Below, piece by piece: positions 8,859 to 17,439 of a stretch of DNA of 64,000 bases. Every line of letters begins with the position of its first letter. The stretch's first letter is position 1. Below the pieces are notes generated by a model. The model had not been told where the DNA came from. It was given only the letters and a program-made list of their open reading frames with translations, and searched no databases. The stretch covers positions 1 through 64,000 of the forward strand of contig CAYFLR010000022.1 of the NCBI GenBank assembly GCA_964343805.1. The letters run 5' to 3'. Origin of the DNA: CAYFLR01 sp964343805 (lineage in GTDB: Bacteria; Bdellovibrionota_B; Oligoflexia; CAYFLR01). A program made the position numbers and the translations under genes.

Positions 8859-9854
8859 TTAAACCAGTTCTGCAGTATAGTGGCACGCCACTAATCGTCC
8901 ATTTTTCTCAACTAATTTCGGTTTCAAATCATAACATTTTCTTCTGTTATTAGCTAGGAAACATCTTTCAACAAACGGACAACCTGGTGATTGCTGAAAT
9001 CCAGCTGGAACGTTACCAGGTATGGTAAATAAGCGATCGTTCTTTCCCTCTCTAAACTGCCCTTGAGGAATTGATTTTAAAAGTGAGAGGGTATAGGGAT
9101 GATAGGCTTTATCTAAAATAGAGTTCACTTCGCCATATTCTAAAATGGAGCCAAGGTACATAACAGCCACTTTATCGCAAACCTCTGCCACCACTCCAAA
9201 GTCGTGAGTAATAAATATCACAGACATTTGATGTCTGTCTTTTAACTGTCTTAATAACTTTAGAACTTGTGCTTGTACTGTCACATCCAAAGCGGTAGTG
9301 GGTTCATCTGCTAGCAATAGAAGGGGATTACATGAAAGGGCCATGGCGATCATGACTCTTTGTCTCATCCCACCCGATAGATGATGGGGGTACCCTTTCA
9401 TAACTCGTTCAGGATCATTAATTTGCACTTGTTTTAAAAGCTGAATACAATGATCTTTGGCTGCTTGGGCACTCATTTCTAGATGCAGCTGGCAGGTTTC
9501 AATGAGTTGATTCCCGATAGTAAAAACAGGGTTCAAGGAGGTCATGGGTTCTTGAAAAATCATGCCGATTTTTTTTCCCCTCACCTTTTGCATAGCCTTT
9601 TCACTTAAGGCCATAAGATTTTCACCCTGAAAGAGAATCTCTCCTTCGGTTTTGGCGAGTTCAGGAGGAAAGAGTCGCATAATACTGCGCACAGTAACAC
9701 TCTTACCACAACCCGATTCTCCCACAATACCGAGGGTTTCATTGGATAATAGTTCTAAATTAACCTTATCTACCACGGGTAAAAGTTGGCTGTCTTGGGA
9801 ATAGAAACCCACCGATAAATTTTTAATTTGGAGCAAAGGATTAGACATGGTCAT
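8859..9854 (-). CDS. Peptide ABC transporter ATPase, OppD/DppD type (second pair)
   Basis: 331 residues. Walker A GESGCGKS, Q-loop FQEPMTSLNP, signature LSGGMRQRVMIAMAL, Walker B LLLLADEP, H-loop ITHDF and the C-terminal oligopeptide-family domain with spaced cysteines (GCPFVERC...C...C). The start overlaps the upstream lipoprotein stop by 4 bp (ATGA), so translation is coupled. It pairs with the following OppF-type gene. The same operon already encodes another D/F pair at 12.5-14.5 kb. Confidence 0.93.
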   Translation of the reverse strand: MTMSNPLLQIKNLSVGFYSQDSQLLPVVDKVNLELLSNETLGIVGESGCGKSVTVRSIMRLFPPELAKTEGEILFQGENLMALSEKAMQKVRGKKIGMIFQEPMTSLNPVFTIGNQLIETCQLHLEMSAQAAKDHCIQLLKQVQINDPERVMKGYPHHLSGGMRQRVMIAMALSCNPLLLLADEPTTALDVTVQAQVLKLLRQLKDRHQMSVIFITHDFGVVAEVCDKVAVMYLGSILEYGEVNSILDKAYHPYTLSLLKSIPQGQFREGKNDRLFTIPGNVPAGFQQSPGCPFVERCFLANNRRKCYDLKPKLVEKNGRLVACHYTAELV

Positions 9855-10453
9855 TGTTGAAAGCAGATAAAACGGCCATTTTTTATGATAATGGGATTGC
9901 CATTATCTAAGGCCTCATATTGGATTGAAAACTCTCCCAATACCTCCTGCTTATCTGTTAACTCAAGTTTAACCTGACCTTTTTTTACCACAAAGTGATA
10001 CTCAACCTTAGAAAGCTTGATCACCGCATCTTCAATTTCAACTACTTTTAATTCCAATTTCCGCTGTTCGAACAAGTAGGGCTTGGTGAGTTTAAGGGTC
10101 AGGCGAAAGTATTTAGATTTTTCATCATCAAAGGAAAGGAGAATTGTGAAGGTCCCTTGACTGAGTTGATCAAAGCCACAATTGATCTGCTCTGTTTGGT
10201 GTTCTCCATCATTTTTAGGGTTAACAGCTCCTTCTAATTCAAAAGAGGCTCCTTTAAACTCCTCAGACTTATCATCTTCAGGTGAAAAGAACCCGTTCCC
10301 TTCCGTATTATGATTAGCATTTTCAGATATATCAGAAGGTCGCATATGAGAAGGGATGGAAACAGAATCAAGACGGCCCCCTCCTCCACTACAAGAGAGA
10401 ACCGTTACAAGAAGAGCACCTAAATAAAAATAGATAGCTATTTTATAACTCAC
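9851..10453 (-). CDS. Lipoprotein of a three-member family in this window
   Basis: 200 residues. The signal peptide ends in a good lipobox (V-L-S-C), and the mature protein begins C-S-G-G-G-G-R-L-D-S. A Ser/Glu/Asn-rich linker is followed by a beta-rich domain ending L-G-E-F...I-I-I-K-N-G-R-F-I-C. The same start (CSGGG-R-x-DS) and end (G-x-F...I-x-x-G-x-F) occur in the adjacent upstream lipoprotein; the ending also occurs in the lipoprotein at 59.8-60.4 kb. It overlaps its neighbours on both sides by 4-11 bp inside the Yej operon. It may act as a periplasmic or surface accessory of peptide uptake, which is inference. Confidence 0.8.
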   Translation of the reverse strand: MSYKIAIYFYLGALLVTVLSCSGGGGRLDSVSIPSHMRPSDISENANHNTEGNGFFSPEDDKSEEFKGASFELEGAVNPKNDGEHQTEQINCGFDQLSQGTFTILLSFDDEKSKYFRLTLKLTKPYLFEQRKLELKVVEIEDAVIKLSKVEYHFVVKKGQVKLELTDKQEVLGEFSIQYEALDNGNPIIIKNGRFICFQQ

Positions 10454-11213
10454 AATTAAAAGTACCGCCTACAATTTCAATCTGATCGCTGGCTGAGTTC
10501 ACAGTGGCAGAAAAGGTTCCCACAGCCTTTTGATCTTTGGTGTATTCTGTCACTTCAATTGTACCATTTTCTAAAACACTATAGGAGTGTTTAAAAGCAA
10601 AAAGCGCAGAAATTCGATTGATAGCGGTTTTATCGTAAGAGCCAACAACAGCTTCAGATAGAATAAAGGCCATCTGAACAAAGTCACTGGTGGTGGTAGT
10701 TAACATAAAGGTCAAAACAGATTTTCCATCATTTTCAGTAATACTACATGCGGTTGAATTGGCAGTGTACTTTTGATTGATCACTTCGTTAACAGAGCTT
10801 TTGACTTCAAAGTAATCTTTCTTTGATACGTTCACTCCCACCGTACCCAAAGCATCATTATTGTTACTTCCAGAAGATATGGCCTTATCCATTTTATCTT
10901 TAATTTGTTCCAGTATGTCCGAAACGGTGTTGTTATTTTCACTGCCCTCAGGAAGATATTTATCCATATCAGGAGAATCAAAACCTCCATGGGTTTCAGT
11001 GGTTTCTTTAGAAGGTCCATAGTGATAAGAGCTGGCAGAACTTCCATTTTCTTTGGCTGCAGTGGTAGAGACTCTTGTCCCTGCAGGAACAGCCGAAGAA
11101 TCAACTCTTCCCCCGCCAGAACAGGCTACTATCAATAGAGTCAAAGAAGAGACGAATAAAATTTGACGAATCAGCATATTCAAAGGACGATTATTAATTG
11201 TGTAATTTCTCAT
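10443..11213 (-). CDS. Lipoprotein paralogous to the following gene
   Basis: 256 residues. AGGTGG sits 7 bases before the ATG. The signal peptide ends L-I-V-A-C, a canonical lipobox, followed by S-G-G-G-R-V-D-S. A Ser/Asn-rich low-complexity linker of about 90 residues leads to a folded C-terminal domain that ends in V-G-T-F...I-E-I-V-G-G-T-F-N-C. It is clearly related to the next gene downstream, by tandem duplication and divergence. It is located between the porin-like gene and the second ATPase pair. The function is unknown; a cell-envelope location is certain enough. Confidence 0.8.
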   Translation of the reverse strand: MRNYTINNRPLNMLIRQILFVSSLTLLIVACSGGGRVDSSAVPAGTRVSTTAAKENGSSASSYHYGPSKETTETHGGFDSPDMDKYLPEGSENNNTVSDILEQIKDKMDKAISSGSNNNDALGTVGVNVSKKDYFEVKSSVNEVINQKYTANSTACSITENDGKSVLTFMLTTTTSDFVQMAFILSEAVVGSYDKTAINRISALFAFKHSYSVLENGTIEVTEYTKDQKAVGTFSATVNSASDQIEIVGGTFNCEL

Positions 11214-11243
11214 AATGCCCCACCTTTTTAAATTTTGTTAACC

Positions 11244-12503
11244 TTAAAACTTATAGCTTACAGATAGCATAGCATTAAAGTTGGACGCTCGTCCGGTCAC
11301 CACAAAGGGGCCTGTGTAGAGTAAAGTTTCGCTGATAACAGTGTCTAATCTCAAATTTCCTAAAGCGAATTTTAAACCAGCAGAAAAGAAATTGGCAGGA
11401 GTTGTGGCTCCTCTGTTTACCTCAACTTCTTTCTCCACCTCTTTCTTTTGAGATCCGGAGAGCTCATATTGCATACCTAAGATCACTCCAAGCCATTCAT
11501 AAATATCATGCTCAACGCCGGCATTAAAATGGATCACACTGGCTGAAAATTCAGTATCATTCTTGGCGTCTTTAACCTCAATAGTTGAGCCTTCATTGAA
11601 GTATTGAAAGCCTCCATGAAGTAATGATCCGTTGGTTTTTAGCACCGTACCAAGACCCGCAGCAAAAGCGGTCTTTTTACCATTTACTTCCACCTCTTTT
11701 CCTTTACCACCTGTTTCATCTTCAAACTTAGGAGATTGCTGAAAGTAAAGAACATGAGGAACTAGAGCTAATGTACTGCTGAGCGGATAAAAGTATCGAG
11801 AACGAACCCCAAAACCGATTCCATCAGTCAGGGTTGCTTTTTTTCCTTCATCTTCCACTTCCGCTTTGCCCATTAAAGATTTAAGCATGAGAGCCAATTC
11901 TAATCGTCCAGGACCGGTTTTCATATCGGCACCCAGAGTTAGATCAAGCAGGCTAGTTTTTCGCTCTAACTCCCTGGCTTCATCTTCACTGTTGGCAGAT
12001 GCATAGAAAAGATGAACACCAGTTCTAATTTTGTCAAAAGGCATCCCAAAAAATACATCAATTGGTTTTCCGGCTGGTAAGAAGGTATTTGGTGGCATCC
12101 CTTTAGGAAAAGGAGTGATATTTTCTACTCGGTTAAAGAAGAAACCAAGAGTATGGCCCTTTCCTTTCGTGATAGGAGCAAGATTAACAAAAGCTCCCGC
12201 ATAAGGCTGACCCTGAGCAGTCGCAGCTAAAGCCCTCCCGTTATCTTTCAGTTCCACAATCATATTATTAGAATAACGGATCATGGTAGAAGGAAAATAA
12301 AAAGGATCGGTATCATCACGGAGGTAGGTCCCTGGCATAAGGAGTTCATTGGTAACAAGAGGGGTATCCCCGATGTAAACACCACGACGATAGACATCGT
12401 GACCTAAAGCATATTTACGGGATAAAGTTGCCTGTAGATCTGTATTTATAAAATAGCCCCAACTCAGTAGACAAACCAGCAGTAATAAAATCTTTTGACT
12501 CAT
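11244..12503 (-). CDS. Outer-membrane beta-barrel protein of the Yej operon
   Basis: 419 residues with a signal peptide (MSQKILLLLVCLLSWGYF...) and TAGGAGA before the ATG. The body is alternating hydrophobic strands with periodic Gly/aromatic residues and charged loops (KKEVEKEVEVNRG), ending in the barrel signature ...SVSYKF with a C-terminal Phe. This is how BAM substrates end. The size fits a 14-16-strand porin or FadL-like channel. It lies within the peptide importer operon, 33 bp after the first OppF-type ATPase gene, so it may bring the substrate through the outer membrane. That role is inferred from context only. Confidence 0.75.
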   Translation of the reverse strand: MSQKILLLLVCLLSWGYFINTDLQATLSRKYALGHDVYRRGVYIGDTPLVTNELLMPGTYLRDDTDPFYFPSTMIRYSNNMIVELKDNGRALAATAQGQPYAGAFVNLAPITKGKGHTLGFFFNRVENITPFPKGMPPNTFLPAGKPIDVFFGMPFDKIRTGVHLFYASANSEDEARELERKTSLLDLTLGADMKTGPGRLELALMLKSLMGKAEVEDEGKKATLTDGIGFGVRSRYFYPLSSTLALVPHVLYFQQSPKFEDETGGKGKEVEVNGKKTAFAAGLGTVLKTNGSLLHGGFQYFNEGSTIEVKDAKNDTEFSASVIHFNAGVEHDIYEWLGVILGMQYELSGSQKKEVEKEVEVNRGATTPANFFSAGLKFALGNLRLDTVISETLLYTGPFVVTGRASNFNAMLSVSYKF

Positions 12504-12536
12504 AATTTAATCTCCTAGGGTTAAAATAATTGCTCT

Positions 12537-13511
12537 CTATTTATTTATACAGGCAACCAAATGCTCTCCATTTGCATTACCAACTTGCTCTAATTGAGGC
12601 AGTTCCTTACTGCATTCAGGGGTGGCCTTGTAGCATCTTGGATGAAAAGGGCAACCCGAAGGAGGAAAAATAGGTGATGGCACATCTCCTTGAAGGACTG
12701 TGCGTTTAGTCTTATTACGAGGATCAGGCCTGGGAATGGAAGACAAGAGAGATTGAGTATAGGGATGAGTAGGATTACTAAAGAGGTTTTCTTTACTGGT
12801 GATTTCCATCACATGACCTAAATACATCACCAAAATAGTATCACTAATATATTCCACCACAGCTAAATCGTGGGAGATAAAAATATAGGTGATATCAAAT
12901 TGCTTCTGCAGATCGCACATCAAATTCAAAACTTGAGACTGAATGGATACATCTAAAGCAGAGACCGGTTCATCAGCAATAATCAAACTGGGATTCAAAG
13001 CCAAAGATCTTGCAATACCAATCCGCTGACGCTGTCCACCTGAAAACTCATGGGGATACCTTTGGAGAGCATTTTCACGCATTCCCACCACATCCACCAG
13101 CTCACAGACTTTTTTATAACGCTCTTGTTTGCTCTCGACACCGTGGATAATAAGAGGCTCTTCTAAAATTTGGCCCACTGTCATACGTGGATTCAGACAG
13201 GAAAAAGGGTCTTGGAAAATCATTTGAATATTGCGGCGCATGGCCAGCATTTCAGAACCATCTAAGGAATAGATGTTCTTGTCGTTATAATAGGCTTCTC
13301 CCGCGGTGGGTTCATGCAAGCGAAGTAAGGTTTTACCTAAAGTAGACTTACCACAACCCGACTCACCAACAACACCGAGGGTTCCCCCCTTTTTAAGAGA
13401 AAAGGAGACACCATTCAAAGCATGAACATCTGCAATTTTCCGGTAGAGGATCCCTCCATGAATAGGAAATCTTTTTACCAGACCTTCAACACGCAATAAA
13501 ACATCACTCAT
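12537..13511 (-). CDS. Peptide ABC transporter ATPase, OppF/YejF C-half type (first pair)
   Basis: 324 residues. Walker A GESGCGKST, Q-loop FQDPFSCLNP, signature SGGQRQRIGIARSL, Walker B LIIADEP, H-loop ISHDL and the oligopeptide-family tail FHPRCYKATPEC. E. coli YejF is one protein with two ATPase modules; here the two modules are separate genes, and this one corresponds to the second half. It lies 21 bp after the OppD-type partner. Confidence 0.93.
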   Translation of the reverse strand: MSDVLLRVEGLVKRFPIHGGILYRKIADVHALNGVSFSLKKGGTLGVVGESGCGKSTLGKTLLRLHEPTAGEAYYNDKNIYSLDGSEMLAMRRNIQMIFQDPFSCLNPRMTVGQILEEPLIIHGVESKQERYKKVCELVDVVGMRENALQRYPHEFSGGQRQRIGIARSLALNPSLIIADEPVSALDVSIQSQVLNLMCDLQKQFDITYIFISHDLAVVEYISDTILVMYLGHVMEITSKENLFSNPTHPYTQSLLSSIPRPDPRNKTKRTVLQGDVPSPIFPPSGCPFHPRCYKATPECSKELPQLEQVGNANGEHLVACINK

Positions 13512-13532
13512 TATCTTTTTTCCTGTTCACAT

Positions 13533-14522
13533 CTAATTAAGGGGAAAATGACAAGCCACTTCCCGATCACTATCAATGTTGGTCAACTCTGGATTTTGTT
13601 CTTTACACAGGGCTTGGGCATTAGAACATCGATCCGCAAAACGACAACCCACGGGGAGATTGAAAAGGTCAGGAACCATTCCTTCAATCGTTGGGAGTTT
13701 CTGTTCTTTAGAAAGCCCACGCTTAGGTATGGATTCCAACAAACCTTTTGAATAAGGATGCAGTGGTCGTTCATAGATATCGAAAACACTGCCTTTCTCA
13801 ATAATCTGACCAGCGTACATGACCACCACTTCATCACACATCTCAGCCACCACCCCTAGATCATGGGTGATAAAAATGATCGAAGTGTTAAGCTCATCTT
13901 TTAACTTATTCATTAAATCAAGGATCTGAGCTTGGATAGTAACGTCCAACGCAGTGGTGGGCTCATCAGCAATTAAGATTTTTGGTGAGCAGGAGAGAGC
14001 CATGGCAATCATCACACGCTGTCTCATCCCACCCGAAAGTTGATGGGGATAATCTTTCAGCCTTTGTCTTGCTGAAGGAATTCCTACTTGATGCAGACTT
14101 TCTTCACATCGCCTTTGGATTTCAGTAGCACTGTAATTGAAGTGCATCTTAAAAACTTCAGCCAATTGATGACCGATGGTGTAAACCGGATTCAGAGCAG
14201 TCATGGGCTCTTGAAAAATCATGGAGATCTCTTTACCACGAATTTTCCGCATCTCCTCAATATTTATCTTAAGGATATCCACGGACTCTTCATCACCGTG
14301 ATAAATAATCTGACCTGATTTTATTTCACCAGGAGGATTAGGAATCAATCGCATTGCTGAGTAGGCAGTGACCGATTTACCGCAACCAGATTCTCCCACA
14401 ATACCTAAGGTTTTTCCCTTTGGTACTTTAAAGCTACTTCCGGCGACCGCAATCAGCTCACGACCCTCTACATTGAAACCCACCTGGAGGTCTTTCACTT
14501 CCAAAATCGATTCGTTACTCAA
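13533..14522 (-). CDS. Peptide ABC transporter ATPase, OppD/YejF N-half type (first pair)
   Basis: 329 residues. Walker A GESGCGKS, Q-loop FQEPMTALNP, signature LSGGMRQRVMIAMAL, Walker B ILIADEP, H-loop ITHDL and the C-terminal Cys motif (GCRFADRC...C). The start is TTG, with GGGAG six bases upstream, the best-placed ribosome site. It is 40 bp downstream of the yejA-like gene and pairs with the following ATPase to energise the YejB/YejE permeases in the inner membrane. Confidence 0.93.
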   Translation of the reverse strand: MSNESILEVKDLQVGFNVEGRELIAVAGSSFKVPKGKTLGIVGESGCGKSVTAYSAMRLIPNPPGEIKSGQIIYHGDEESVDILKINIEEMRKIRGKEISMIFQEPMTALNPVYTIGHQLAEVFKMHFNYSATEIQRRCEESLHQVGIPSARQRLKDYPHQLSGGMRQRVMIAMALSCSPKILIADEPTTALDVTIQAQILDLMNKLKDELNTSIIFITHDLGVVAEMCDEVVVMYAGQIIEKGSVFDIYERPLHPYSKGLLESIPKRGLSKEQKLPTIEGMVPDLFNLPVGCRFADRCSNAQALCKEQNPELTNIDSDREVACHFPLN

Positions 14523-14562
14523 AGTCTGCTCCCTTTATTATCAAGCATCCCCTACGCAAGTA

Positions 14563-16365
14563 TTACAACTTACCTAAGTTATGTGGATCTAAATCAACTG
14601 TCTTATTAACACCAGCAATCTCTTTTTTACTCTTTTTAATTTTCTTAAGAGCTTTGTCCTTTTCTTTATCAAACCACCATGTCCAATCTCCATTAAAAGA
14701 GCTTGAATAGAGAGGTTCATAGTCATCAATATGACCTAAGTTGTTCCAAAATAGAACTCGGGTAAAAGAACCGGTCCAAAATGGAATGTAGAAAGCATGT
14801 TCCTTGATGATTTGATCAATTTCCCACATGGCCTTCTTACGTTTTTCAAGATCGAGTTCCTTCTTATAGATCTGCATCAAGTCATCGACCTTTTTCATAC
14901 CAAAAGAGAAGACGTTGTTGTTATCTTTTACTTTGGCATAGTCAGTATGCAGATACTGCTCAGGAGAAGGATAGAGACCACCAGATCTTGAGAAGAGAAG
15001 AGCTTGGAAATTCTTCTCTAAACCATCTTTAAAAGCTTTCGCTCCATCAACCAGACGGAAAAGCATTTCAACACCAGCTGTTTTTAAATCTTCTTTATAG
15101 ACACTTAAGTGGCGAGTAAGACCATTACTTCCATATGTTAAAACGAAAGAGCAACGCTCCCCTTTATCATTTACTAAAATACCGTCGGATCCGCGCTTGG
15201 TCCAACCTGCTTTCTTGAGAAGATCTTTCGCTCTCACAGGATCATATTGATAGGATTTAAGTTTGGAGTTCTCATACTCAGTACCACCAAAAAAGGAGAC
15301 CATGCGAGTATAGGCATTGTACATCAAGTTTTTATTGATTTTATCGAAATCAAACAGATGCTGAAGGGCTTTTCGGAAATTTTGATCTTGAAACATGGGA
15401 TTTTTAAGGTTCATTACAATCCCGTATTTTCCTTCAGGGCTTTTGGTAAAAACTCGTCTCTTTACCACCCAACCTTTTTTCACTGCGTCAAAATCAGTAT
15501 CATTTGCCCACCAAGAAGCTGTTCTTACTTGATATGCAGTGAGATCACCTTTTTTGAAATGCTCTAAAGCCATTTTAGGATCACGGATGACTTTAATATC
15601 TAAGTAATCAAAGTTGTAACGATTTTTGTAATATTTCTTTTTATCTCCCCACCAGTCTTTGAGACGCTTAAAACGAACATAGCGACCTTTTTTAGAGGAA
15701 TAAATATAGTAAGGACCTACACAGTTAGGCTCTTTCCAGTTAGTTCTTTTTACCCAGCTCTCATCTAATTTGATGGAGTGTTTTGGCTCTGGAGTAATTT
15801 GAAATTCAAAAATAGCTCGCCAACTCGCATAAGCACCTACAACTTTTAAAGTGTATTTATCTACTTTTTCTACCGCTTCAAAATTCTCTTTAAAGTACTT
15901 ATTATAGTAAGGGTCCTTGAGATGCTTACTGAGCATCATATTATAACCAAACACGTAATCATCAGCTGTTACGGGTTTGCCATCTCTCCATTTTACATCT
16001 GGATCGAGTTTATAATAGATGGTTTTTTGATCAGGCATCACCGCCCAATGGGTGGCTAAACCAGGAATCGGTTTTAAGGTGTAGGGATGACGCTCAACGA
16101 GTGCAAAATACATACAGTTAGTACGGTTCCAACCCGCAAAAGAATCATTGGAGTTAGGTCCGTAAAGACGAAAAGTCAATGGGTAAGAGGTCATGAAGGT
16201 ACGATAAATGCCCCCTTGTTTGGCTTTTTCAGAAGAAAAAGGCTTCTCATCAGTGTTGGTAACCCACTTGATGTCTTTAGGTAGTTTAGCACTTGCCTCC
16301 ACCACCGGCATAAAAAATAGTCCCATAACACTTAAAACAAAAAAACTGTAACTTAGAACTCTCAT
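14563..16365 (-). CDS. yejA: Periplasmic peptide-binding protein, family 5 (YejA-like)
   Basis: 600 residues, the length of YejA. A signal peptide ends near VEASA. Family 5 signatures follow: KQGGIYRTF, PGLATHW, the W-R-D-G-K-P-V-T-A-D-D-Y-V-F motif and a long C-terminal lobe with YDPVRAKDLLKKAGW. AAGGAAGGAG precedes the ATG. YejA in enterobacteria captures oligopeptides, including the peptide antibiotic microcin C, for YejBEF. The gene lies between yejE and the ATPases. The C-terminus is extended with a Lys-rich tail. Confidence 0.9.
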   Translation of the reverse strand: MRVLSYSFFVLSVMGLFFMPVVEASAKLPKDIKWVTNTDEKPFSSEKAKQGGIYRTFMTSYPLTFRLYGPNSNDSFAGWNRTNCMYFALVERHPYTLKPIPGLATHWAVMPDQKTIYYKLDPDVKWRDGKPVTADDYVFGYNMMLSKHLKDPYYNKYFKENFEAVEKVDKYTLKVVGAYASWRAIFEFQITPEPKHSIKLDESWVKRTNWKEPNCVGPYYIYSSKKGRYVRFKRLKDWWGDKKKYYKNRYNFDYLDIKVIRDPKMALEHFKKGDLTAYQVRTASWWANDTDFDAVKKGWVVKRRVFTKSPEGKYGIVMNLKNPMFQDQNFRKALQHLFDFDKINKNLMYNAYTRMVSFFGGTEYENSKLKSYQYDPVRAKDLLKKAGWTKRGSDGILVNDKGERCSFVLTYGSNGLTRHLSVYKEDLKTAGVEMLFRLVDGAKAFKDGLEKNFQALLFSRSGGLYPSPEQYLHTDYAKVKDNNNVFSFGMKKVDDLMQIYKKELDLEKRKKAMWEIDQIIKEHAFYIPFWTGSFTRVLFWNNLGHIDDYEPLYSSSFNGDWTWWFDKEKDKALKKIKKSKKEIAGVNKTVDLDPHNLGKL

Positions 16366-16380
16366 CTAGATCTCCTTCCT

Positions 16381-17424
16381 TTATTGATATTTAGAGTACT
16401 GTTTGGGATCAAACGCTTCTCGGATGGCCTCTCCAATAAACGTTACTAAGAGCAAAGTACAAGCCAGTGCTGCAAAGGTTGATAAAATAATCCAATAAGC
16501 ATTATGTAAATGTTCACCACCTTGACTTAAGAGCTCTCCCCAAGAGGGAGTTGGTGGTGGGAGTCCATATCCTAAATAATCTAAACTGGTGAGAGATCCA
16601 ATGGAGCCCACTACAGCAAAAGGGAAAAAGGAAATTACTGGAACTAAGGAATTGGGAAGCAAGTGTCTAAATATCACTCGCAAATGACCTGCACCAATCG
16701 ACCTGGCTGCATAGCAGTAATCTTTTGATTTCTCACGGTAAATCTCGGTCCTGGCATAGTAAGTCATACCAATCCAAGAAAATAATAATAGAATAAAAAA
16801 GAGGATGTAAATATTTGGGGTCAACAGCGATGAAATAATAATACAGAGGTAGAGAAAGGGGGTGGCGGACCACATTTCAATAAATCTTTGTAATAAGAGG
16901 TCAACCCAGCCTCCAAAATATCCCATGATAGCCCCAATGGAAACACCAATTAGGTAGCCACAAATGGTGAGCATCAGTGCAAATAAAATAGCGATTCTAA
17001 ACCCATAGAACAAGCGAACTAGTATATCACGCCCTCTGTCATCTGTTCCAAACCAATGGGTTTTACTCGGTGAATTTGGAGGTGGAGCTCCAGTGGAAAA
17101 GTCATACTCATAAGGGTTATAAGGAACTAAAGGCATTAATATAAAACCTTTTCCTCTTTTCTTAAATTCTTTCTTTAATTCTCGGTAGTTGGTTTCACTC
17201 TCATTTTCTAAACCAAAGGTGGTTCCTGGATAGAATTTAAAGGTCGGGAAATAAACACTTCCCTCATGAATCACCATGATGGCCCGACTGTTCATAATAA
17301 ATTCAGCAAAAAAGGATAAGAAGATTACTGAGCAAAGTATGATGAGTGAAAAGTACCCCCGTTTTATGCTTTTAAATCGCCTGAGGCGTTTTAAAGTAAC
17401 TGGAGTAAATTTGATTAAAGGCAT
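16381..17424 (-). CDS. yejE: Peptide ABC transporter permease, YejE-like
   Basis: 347 residues. A first transmembrane segment lies at residues 22-46. Then comes the long periplasmic loop characteristic of YejE, with H-W-F-G-T-D-D-R-G-R-D, and five further membrane helices. The EAA loop reads A-A-R-S-I-G-A-G-H-L-R-V-I-F-R-H. The ending G-E-A-I-R-E-A-F-D-P-K matches the YejE C-terminus. GGGAG precedes the ATG. It forms the inner-membrane channel with YejB, whose gene immediately upstream is interrupted. Confidence 0.92.
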   Translation of the reverse strand: MPLIKFTPVTLKRLRRFKSIKRGYFSLIILCSVIFLSFFAEFIMNSRAIMVIHEGSVYFPTFKFYPGTTFGLENESETNYRELKKEFKKRGKGFILMPLVPYNPYEYDFSTGAPPPNSPSKTHWFGTDDRGRDILVRLFYGFRIAILFALMLTICGYLIGVSIGAIMGYFGGWVDLLLQRFIEMWSATPFLYLCIIISSLLTPNIYILFFILLLFSWIGMTYYARTEIYREKSKDYCYAARSIGAGHLRVIFRHLLPNSLVPVISFFPFAVVGSIGSLTSLDYLGYGLPPPTPSWGELLSQGGEHLHNAYWIILSTFAALACTLLLVTFIGEAIREAFDPKQYSKYQ

Positions 17425-17439
17425 TCTCGTCTCCCAATA

